A stretch of 5,428 nucleotides of DNA from NCBI GenBank assembly GCA_026981635.1, contig JALSIF010000042.1:1-5428 (forward strand), given 5' to 3'. The stretch comes from a bacterium (GTDB taxonomy: Bacteria > 4484-113 > JALSIF01). Positions within the stretch are counted from its first letter, which is position 1. The number at the start of each line of letters is the position of its first letter. The position numbers and the translations under genes were made by a program. Shown here one piece after another: positions 1 through 4,240 of the stretch. The notes beneath the pieces were generated by a model. That model saw only the letters and a program-made list of their open reading frames with translations. It made no database searches and was not told the DNA's origin.

Positions 1-30
1 GATGATCCTGCCCAGGAAGGAGTAGGGCGG

Positions 31-333
31 CTAGTCGGCGGGCAGCTTTGCCCGGCCAAGCTCCTCCTGGCTCAGCTCCTCCCGGTCAATCACCCCGATG
101 GTGGCGCACTCAATGGCGGCCAGGGGGCGGCCGATGGAGATGCGGGCCGCCCGGCCAAAGACCACCACCACCCGGTCACCCAGGCCCGCATCAACCGTGT
201 CTGCCGCCACCCAGAGCTCGTTTCGCTCCCTTCCCTTCCCGTCGTCGGCCCTAACCAGGAGCCACTTGATACCCACCGTAGAGGGGATTCGTTTGGTGGC
301 CCAGACCTCTCCGATGACCCTGCCGGTGCGCAT
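31..333 (-). CDS. EutN/CcmL-type bacterial microcompartment vertex protein (second of pair)
   Basis: This 100-residue protein belongs to the EutN/CcmL/CsoS4 family (BMC-P), whose pentamers cap the vertices of polyhedral bacterial microcompartment shells in the cytoplasm. Seen here: the N-terminal GRVIGEVWATK strand (residues 4-14), a VAADTVDAGLGD segment (42-53), the FGRAAR stretch (59-64) and the closing AAIECATIGVIDR (72-84). These follow the family order GRV-G-VVAT, AVDTVGAG-GE, SSAAR and IVGIVD, and the length is typical. It starts 2 bases after the stop of the upstream paralogue (TAG-CC-ATG). There is no recognisable Shine-Dalgarno, so translation is probably coupled to that gene. The two proteins share 40 of their first 84 residues without gaps, so they are paralogues, probably from tandem duplication. 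The family call is firm; the type of compartment is unknown because no signature enzyme is in view. Confidence 0.93.
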   Translation of the reverse strand: MRTGRVIGEVWATKRIPSTVGIKWLLVRADDGKGRERNELWVAADTVDAGLGDRVVVVFGRAARISIGRPLAAIECATIGVIDREELSQEELGRAKLPAD

Positions 334-335
334 GG

Positions 336-683
336 CTATTCGTTGTCGTGGCTGGTGGCGATGGCCTCGCTGAGGGAGATGATCTCGGCCTGCTCGGCCA
401 GCCGGCGGCGCCAGGGTTCGGCGATATCAATCCGGTCCACGATGCCGATCACTGCCGCCTCAATGGCAGCGTTCTCGTTGCCCACCGCCAGGCGGGCCGC
501 CCGGCCGAAGGCGCAGACCACATCCTCCCCCACTCCAGCGCCGATGGTGTCGGCCACTACGATGATGTCCCGGGTGGGCTCCTTGTTCAGGTTGTAGGGG
601 TGGACGATGAGCCAGCGCAGATTGACCACCGACTCGGTCTTCTTGGTGGCCCAGACCGTCCCTACCACACGCCCAATAAACAT
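336..683 (-). CDS. EutN/CcmL-type bacterial microcompartment vertex protein (first of pair)
   Basis: This 115-residue BMC-P vertex protein is a paralogue of the gene that follows it. The core covers residues 1-84: GRVVGTVWATK (4-14), VVADTIGAGVGE (42-53), FGRAAR (59-64) and AAIEAAVIGIVDR (72-84). It differs from its neighbour in a longer C-terminal tail of about 30 residues, rich in E, R and A (WRRRLAEQAEIISLSEAIA), predicted helical by eye. Such a tail is not part of the minimal OB-like fold and could bind cargo or a neighbouring shell tile, which is inference. It begins 33 bases after the M48 protease stop, with no purine-rich ribosome binding site. A TATAAT hexamer sits 9 bases before the ATG, so this gene may start its own transcription unit. 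BMC loci often carry several BMC-P paralogues, which fits the pairing. Confidence 0.93.
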   Translation of the reverse strand: MFIGRVVGTVWATKKTESVVNLRWLIVHPYNLNKEPTRDIIVVADTIGAGVGEDVVCAFGRAARLAVGNENAAIEAAVIGIVDRIDIAEPWRRRLAEQAEIISLSEAIATSHDNE

Positions 684-698
684 CGCCCAGCCATTATA
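681..698 (-). promoter_or_regulatory. Possible -10 element / leaderless start of the EutN pair
   Basis: Read on the minus strand this is TATAATGGCTGGGCGATG, where the last ATG starts the first EutN gene. TATAAT is a perfect sigma70-type -10 box. The base 6-7 positions beyond it would put the transcript start 2-3 bases before the ATG. A weak -35 candidate (CTGAGC, 3 of 6 matches to TTGACA) lies 16 bases upstream. The start codon has no Shine-Dalgarno, which agrees with leaderless translation, but the TATAAT may also be chance. The same block recurs at prfB (3791-3808). Confidence 0.4.
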
Positions 699-716
699 GG
701 GGGCGGTCGGATTGGC

Positions 717-1508
717 TCAGCTTTGAGTCCCCTGCACGACAGCCTCGGCGGCAAGCTTCCTAGTTCGCTCAATACGGTTTCCGCTGGACGGGTGGGTGGA
801 AAGAAACTCGGGGGGAGCGCCCCCGCTCTCCTCGGTCACCTGCTTGAGAATCTCCATCACCCGGCTCATGCCGAAGGGATCGTAGCCTGCCCGGTAGGCG
901 TAGATGATGCCCAGCTTGTCGGCCTCCTCCTCCTGGTCACGGCTGTACTTGAGGAAGACCAGGTCGGTGGCGATCCCCACCCCGCGCCACCAGTCCTGGC
1001 TTGCCCCCAGCACCCCGAGGATGATGGCCAGACCAAGCCGGGCCTTGACCTGGTCCTCGTAGTTCTTCTTGATGTGGCGCCGCTCGGTGTGGGCCAGCTC
1101 GTGACCCAGCACCCCGGCGATCATGTCGTCGTCCCCCTCAATCAGCTTCCACATGCCGGTAAAGAGGTAGACGTAGCCCCCGGGGGTGGCGAAGGCGTTT
1201 ACCTGGTCCTGCTTTACCAGGGCAAAGGTGTAGTGCTCAAAGGTGGAGAGGCCGTTTGCCTCAACCAGCCGCTGCCCGATCTGCTCAAGCCTCCTTGCCC
1301 GGTCGGTGCCAATCTCCAGCAGGTCCTTCTTGAGCAGCTCTCGGTAGACGTTTCGGCCGATGCGCTTCTCGTCGCGGATGGAGATCTTGAAGGGATTGGC
1401 CGCCAGGGCTAGGGGGGGGCGGACCGCAAAGAGTGCGAAGGTGGAAAGGAGAAGCAGAGCTCCCAGAAAAAGTTTTCTTACTGGCCGTCTGGCGGGGACT
1501 AGGCTCAT
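717..1508 (-). CDS. Exported M48-family zinc metalloprotease
   Basis: This is a 263-residue peptidase of family M48 (HtpX/Ste24/Oma1/BepA superfamily), which typically clips misfolded or assembling envelope proteins. The N-terminus has Arg/Lys (R7, R8, R11, K12), a hydrophobic run (13-29) and an ALAA region near 34-37, consistent with a signal peptide or membrane anchor. The catalytic motif HELAH (136-140) supplies two zinc-binding His and the catalytic Glu. The third ligand is expected at the first Glu of SRDQEEEAD (E193). STHPSSGNRI (236-245) is the usual C-terminal motif. There is a single hydrophobic N-terminus and no HtpX-like transmembrane set, so a periplasmic or cell-surface single-domain form is likely. 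An ATG 18 bases upstream (1526) would add MEEVSE, but those codons contain the Shine-Dalgarno AGGTGA placed 5 bases before the ATG at 1508, so the shorter start is preferred. The gene follows the thioesterase closely. Family certain, substrate unknown. Confidence 0.93.
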   Translation of the reverse strand: MSLVPARRPVRKLFLGALLLLSTFALFAVRPPLALAANPFKISIRDEKRIGRNVYRELLKKDLLEIGTDRARRLEQIGQRLVEANGLSTFEHYTFALVKQDQVNAFATPGGYVYLFTGMWKLIEGDDDMIAGVLGHELAHTERRHIKKNYEDQVKARLGLAIILGVLGASQDWWRGVGIATDLVFLKYSRDQEEEADKLGIIYAYRAGYDPFGMSRVMEILKQVTEESGGAPPEFLSTHPSSGNRIERTRKLAAEAVVQGTQS

Positions 1509-1512
1509 TTCG

Positions 1513-1520
1513 CTCACCTC
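1513..1520 (-). promoter_or_regulatory. Ribosome binding site deciding the M48 protease start
   Basis: On the minus strand GAGGTGAG lies 5 bases (GCGAA, counted from the AGGTGA core) before the ATG at 1508. It falls inside the reading frame if the upstream ATG at 1526 is used, which argues that the upstream ATG is not the main start. Confidence 0.65.
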
Positions 1521-1528
1521 TTCCATTT

Positions 1529-2008
1529 CTACCCCGTCTCCCCCTGCCCTCCCCCGTCGGCGGAAACCTTTTCTTCTTCCCCCGGCTCAAGCTCCAGGAA
1601 CCTGCCCCGGGCGGTAAAGCAGGGGCGGTCCGGATTGTCGGCGATGGTGATTTCCGCCTCAAGCTCCATCAGCCGGTGGCGGTGGTTGACCAGCCGGCTG
1701 GTGGCCACCAGCTCCTCACCGATAGGCAGTGGACGGCGGTAGCGCACAGTAAGTTCGGCGGTGAGGTAGTAGCGGCCGGTAAGCCGGCTGCCGTGGTTGC
1801 TCATCAGGTCGTCCACGATAGCGGCGGCGATCCCCCCGTGGAGGATGCCGCGAAAGCCCTGGTGGTGAGGCTGAGGGGTAAAGCGGGTCTCCAGCCTGCC
1901 GTCCTCCCGCATGCGGAAGGTAAGCCTCAGCCCCAGGGGGTTCTTGCTGCCGCAGGCAAAGCAGAAGTCGTCGTCCAGCATCTCGGAGTGGCTGATCTCC
2001 CTGGCCAT
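1529..2008 (-). CDS. PaaI-type hotdog-fold acyl-CoA thioesterase
   Basis: This cytoplasmic protein of 159 residues resembles the PaaI/YbgC-type hotdog thioesterases, which hydrolyse acyl-CoA or aryl-CoA thioesters and usually act as dimers or tetramers. Diagnostic is GILHGGIAAAIVDDL (54-68): HGG followed by an Asp on the central hotdog helix, where PaaI enzymes carry the catalytic acid. The N-terminus has CFACGSKNPLGL (16-27), the Cys-x2-Cys-Gly-x2-Asn-Pro-x-Gly-Leu segment common in one PaaI subgroup. A later strand reads LTAELTVRYRRPLPIGEEL, the usual substrate-tunnel strand. The C-terminus ends in a charged, Gly-rich tail that looks disordered. The stop of the preceding gene overlaps an ATG at 2014 (TAATG), but that ATG is only 2 bases from the GAGGAG ribosome site. 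The ATG at 2008 is 8 bases away and is preferred; using 2014 would add two residues. The substrate cannot be told from the sequence. Confidence 0.9.
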   Translation of the reverse strand: MAREISHSEMLDDDFCFACGSKNPLGLRLTFRMREDGRLETRFTPQPHHQGFRGILHGGIAAAIVDDLMSNHGSRLTGRYYLTAELTVRYRRPLPIGEELVATSRLVNHRHRLMELEAEITIADNPDRPCFTARGRFLELEPGEEEKVSADGGGQGETG

Positions 2009-2013
2009 CGGCA

Positions 2014-2643
2014 TTACTCCTCGCCGCTGATTACCTCGTAGACCTCCCCCGCCGGGGGAAGCTCGGCAAGTCCCTTCAGGGCTTCCCTGATCAGGGGGGC
2101 GGGGTCAAACTCCTTGGCTCCTTCAAGGTCAACCTTCCTCCCGCCCATTGGCCCACCTCCGTGGGCCAGGTAGGCGGGCAGGGCGACCAGGTACTTCGCC
2201 TCTGGATCTAGGCTGGTGCCCTGAAAGAGAAGCCGGTTTCCCTTCCAGAGCAGGCGGACCTTGACCCCGGCAAGCTGGAGGAAGCGGTTGCTGCGCTTGG
2301 GAAGATACCCCACACCACTTTTAATCGCCTGCTCAATCAGCTTTCCGGAAAGCCTTACCAGGTACCACTGCTGAGGGAAGACCTCAACCTTCTCCGGCTC
2401 GCCGCCCTGCTCGGGCTGGCTAACCAGGGCCATAAGGCTTCCCGCATCAACCATCACCACCTGGGCGCCTGTTTCTTGGCGGATGGTCTCGGTTACCAGG
2501 GTGCCCAGGGGGGTCTGGCTGCGGGTGGGATCGTCTCCCACCAGGTAGGTCGCCTTGGCCAGCGCCCAGCCGGAAAGAAGCATACTTAGCACCAGGCTCA
2601 GCCAAGCTGCCCTTGCCCTAACTCCAAGTTGGCTGCTTTCCAT
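2014..2643 (-). CDS. Exported stand-alone 5'-nucleotidase C-terminal-domain protein
   Basis: This 209-residue protein matches only the C-terminal, substrate-binding domain of the UshA/CD73-type 5'-nucleotidases (5_nucleotid_C). The N-terminal metallophosphatase domain is absent and there is no room for it upstream, where prfB ends 18 bases away. A signal peptide is evident: Arg9/Arg11, hydrophobic 13-26 and a probable ALA cut site (27-29). Domain landmarks are TPLGTLVTETI (44-54, like the family's LGNLIADA), VVMVDAGSLM (62-71, in place of N-x-GGIR), VRLSGKLIEQAIKSGV (96-111), RFLQLAGVKVRL (120-131, like GFLQVSG) and YLVALPAYLAHGGG (151-164, like the segment before GGDGY). The Arg of GGIR and the Asp-Gly-Tyr after the glycines are not kept, so nucleotide binding may be lost or changed. 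A strong Shine-Dalgarno (GAGGAG, 6 bases before the ATG) supports the start. It probably acts outside the membrane as a binding or structural protein; the role is unknown. Confidence 0.8.
   Translation of the reverse strand: MESSQLGVRARAAWLSLVLSMLLSGWALAKATYLVGDDPTRSQTPLGTLVTETIRQETGAQVVMVDAGSLMALVSQPEQGGEPEKVEVFPQQWYLVRLSGKLIEQAIKSGVGYLPKRSNRFLQLAGVKVRLLWKGNRLLFQGTSLDPEAKYLVALPAYLAHGGGPMGGRKVDLEGAKEFDPAPLIREALKGLAELPPAGEVYEVISGEE
2017..2022 (-). promoter_or_regulatory. Ribosome binding site deciding the thioesterase start
   Basis: GAGGAG on the minus strand sits inside the last codons of the 5'-nucleotidase-domain gene. It is 8 bases from the ATG at 2008 but only 2 bases from the ATG at 2014, which favours the inner start and indicates coupled translation. 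Confidence 0.6.
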
Positions 2644-2661
2644 GTTCCTCTCCTCGGCTGG

Positions 2662-3793
2662 CTAGCCCCTGCCGGCCATCTCCCGCCTTTTTCTCTCCTC
2701 CATGAGCATTGCCCAGATGAACTGGTCAATCTCCCCATCCAGCACCGCTTGGGCGCTTGAGGTCTCCACCCCGGTGCGGTGATCCTTGACCATCTGGTAG
2801 GGGTGGAGCACATAGCTTCTGATCTGGCTTCCCCAGGCGATCTCCCGCTGCTCCCCCTTTAGCTCCTCCACCTTCTGCTTCTGCTGGCGTCGCATGAGTT
2901 CAAAGAGGCGGCTTTTGAGGATGCGCATGGCCTGCTCCCGGTTCTGGTGCTGGCTGCGCTCGTTTTGGCAGGTGACCACGATGCCGGTGGGGATATGGGT
3001 AAGACGGACCGCACTGGAGGTCTTGTTCACATGCTGGCCGCCGGCACCGCTGGCCCGGAAGGTATCCATGCGGATGTCATCGGGGTTGATCTCAATCTCC
3101 ACCTCCTCCGGGATCTCCGGGATCACCTCCACTGCGGCAAAGCTGGTGTGGCGGCGGTTGGAGGCGTCAAAGGGACTGATCCTCACCAGCCGGTGGACGC
3201 CGTGTTCGGTCTTTAGGTAGCCATAGGGGAAGCGGTTCTCCACTCGGAAGGTGATGGACTTGGTACCCGCCTCCTCGCCCGGAGTCTGGGAGAGGATCTC
3301 CACCTTGCAACCGTGGCGCTCGGCCCAGCGAAGATACATCCGGGCAAGCATGTCCACCCAGTCGCAGGCCTCGGTTCCTCCCGCCCCCGCCTGGATGGTG
3401 ACCAGGGCGGGGCTGCGGTCATACTCGCCAGAAAGTAGGGACTCTATCTCCAGCTCCTCCACCTGGCGGCGGAGCCGGCGAAGGTTTTGCTCCAATGCAG
3501 AAAGCTCTTCCTCGGCCGGTGAATCCTCCTCCGCTACCAGCTCAAGGTAGGCCTCAAGTTCCTCCAGCTCGTGGGAGAGCTCCTCGTAGTAGGTGATGGT
3601 TTGGCGCAGGCTGGAGATCTCTTGGGTAATGGTGCGGGCCCTGGCAGGGTCGCTCCAAAGCTCGGGATCGGCCGACTGCTCCTCTAGCTCCTTTAGGCGG
3701 CGCCCCTTTCCTTCCAGGTCAAAGATAGCCTCCCATGGCGGCGAGGCGCTCGGCAAGCTCCCTAAGCTCGCTTCTCAGTTCAGCAAGCTCCAT
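2662..3793 (-). CDS. prfB: Peptide chain release factor 2, with programmed +1 frameshift
   Basis: RF2 recognises UGA and UAA stop codons in the ribosomal A site and triggers release of the finished peptide. The gene is in two frames: ATG at 3793, 24 codons, then TGA at 3719-3721, where the ribosome skips one base (the U at 3721) and continues with GAC to the stop at 2662. The product is about 376 residues, close to the usual RF2 length. In that numbering the stop-codon-reading SPF motif is at 206-208 and the catalytic GGQ at 251-253 (forward bases 3034-3042), matching E. coli RF2 within one residue. The N-terminal part is a charged helical bundle. An uninterrupted frame starting at ATG 3756 gives 364 residues, but its first 12 residues ([12 protein letters not shown]) are unlike RF2, whereas the upstream frame supplies the normal [13 protein letters not shown] start. 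The ATG at 3793 has no good Shine-Dalgarno. RF2 controls itself through the frameshift: low RF2 slows termination at UGA and favours the shift. Confidence 0.96.
3718..3734 (-). promoter_or_regulatory. prfB programmed +1 frameshift site
   Basis: On the minus strand this reads GGGAGGCTATCTTTGAC. It contains an internal Shine-Dalgarno-like GGGAGG, a short spacer, the slippery CUU codon, the UGA stop and a following C, which weakens termination. The canonical E. coli site is AGGGGGTATCTTTGAC. After slippage the frame reads Leu-Asp-Leu-Glu-Gly-Lys, the standard RF2 sequence at this point. Confidence 0.95.
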
Positions 3794-3808
3794 CGCGCAA
3801 CCATAATA
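3791..3808 (-). promoter_or_regulatory. Possible -10 element / leaderless start of prfB
   Basis: The minus strand reads TATTATGGTTGCGCGATG, ending in the prfB start codon. It matches the block at the first EutN gene at 15 of 18 positions, with the hexamer 9 bases before the ATG in both. A -35 candidate (GTAGCA, 3 of 6 matches) lies 17 bases upstream. The purine-rich run in this 50-base gap (AGGGAGGGAGAAAGG) is more than 25 bases from the ATG, too far to be its ribosome site. A promoter serving prfB is plausible but unproven. Confidence 0.35.
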
Positions 3809-3843
3809 CCCGCCGCCGGGGAAGATGCTACCTTTCTCCCTCC

Positions 3844-4203
3844 CTAGAGCACCCTAAGCAGGCTTGCCGGCGAGTTGTAGGCCTCGGGGAAGCGCTCCCG
3901 GATGAGGGGGCGAAACTTCTCGGTAAGCTCCGCCTCAATCAGCACCACCGGCTCAGCCTGGGCCTGGATGATGGCGCGGTTTACATACTCCACGAAGGGG
4001 AAGCGGTCGCAGAAGTGGAACTTGACCTCCTCCAGGGAGAAGTTGTCATAGATGTAGAGGACATATTTGGTGGCCCTAAGGCTCTTGGAGTAGTAGGAGA
4101 TCATCTCCACCTTGTGGGGTGCCTGCCCCGCCTGGATCTGGTCAAGCAGTTCAACCACCCGGCGCTTGGCCTCTTGCTTGCTTACCGGAGAAGGCTTTTC
4201 CAT
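3844..4203 (-). CDS. Hypothetical soluble protein, 119 residues
   Basis: I do not recognise a family. The protein begins with a Lys/Arg/Glu-rich helix (SKQEAKRRVVELLDQIQAG, about 8-26). This is followed by a stretch rich in Tyr, Lys and hydrophobics (MISYYSKSLRATKYVLYIYD, about 34-53), an acidic and aromatic part (FSLEEVKFHFCDRFPF) and a C-terminal half of alternating helix and strand (VVLIEAELTEKFRPLIRERF). It has no signal peptide, no membrane segment and a single Cys, so it is probably cytoplasmic. The ATG is supported by an AGGGGGG Shine-Dalgarno 9 bases upstream, which lies in the 3' arm of a hairpin. It sits between the S55-like gene (37-base gap) and prfB (50-base gap) on the same strand. 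Codon use and GC look like the neighbours, so it is likely a real gene. No function can be assigned. Confidence 0.75.
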   Translation of the reverse strand: MEKPSPVSKQEAKRRVVELLDQIQAGQAPHKVEMISYYSKSLRATKYVLYIYDNFSLEEVKFHFCDRFPFVEYVNRAIIQAQAEPVVLIEAELTEKFRPLIRERFPEAYNSPASLLRVL

Positions 4204-4212
4204 GGTGGCTTT

Positions 4213-4229
4213 CCCCCCTATCAGGGGGG
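4213..4229 (-). promoter_or_regulatory. Intergenic C/G-tract hairpin covering a ribosome binding site
   Basis: On the minus strand CCCCCCT-GAT-AGGGGGG forms a perfect 7-bp stem with a 3-base loop between the S55-like stop (4241) and the ATG of the hypothetical gene (4203). The 3' arm AGGGGGG is also the only Shine-Dalgarno for that ATG (9-base spacing), so the stem would hide it. No U-run follows (GAAAGCC), so a normal intrinsic terminator is unlikely. It may set translation level or protect a processed mRNA end. Confidence 0.5.
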
Positions 4230-4240
4230 GCTTGCCCAGT

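Noticed and set aside
11-24. Purine-rich AGGAAGGAG on the plus strand as a ribosome site for a rightward gene
   Set aside because: No start codon follows at a suitable distance, and this strand is covered by a minus-strand gene directly after.
141-510. A 20-base near-repeat (141-160 and 491-510, 18 of 20 identical) with a GGGC-G-GCCC inverted core
   Set aside because: It encodes the conserved FGRAAR motif of the two EutN paralogues, so protein homology explains it.
348-1412. A 354-codon open frame on the plus strand, plus others at 1433-2041 and 4112-4609
   Set aside because: They lie antisense to well-identified minus-strand genes, have low-complexity Gly/Pro/Leu/Val/His composition and match no family; such shadows are common in GC-rich coding DNA.
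2149-2168. A perfect 8-bp hairpin TGGCCCAC-GGAG-GTGGGCCA (minus strand) with an SD-like loop and a nearby ATG
   Set aside because: It lies inside the 5'-nucleotidase-domain coding sequence at its AHGGGPM segment and the codons explain it; no gene start fits downstream.
3733-3756. ATG at 3756 as the prfB start
   Set aside because: The 12 residues before the RF2 homology ([12 protein letters not shown]) are unlike RF2, while the frame from 3793 joined by the CTT-TGA-C shift gives the expected N-terminus.
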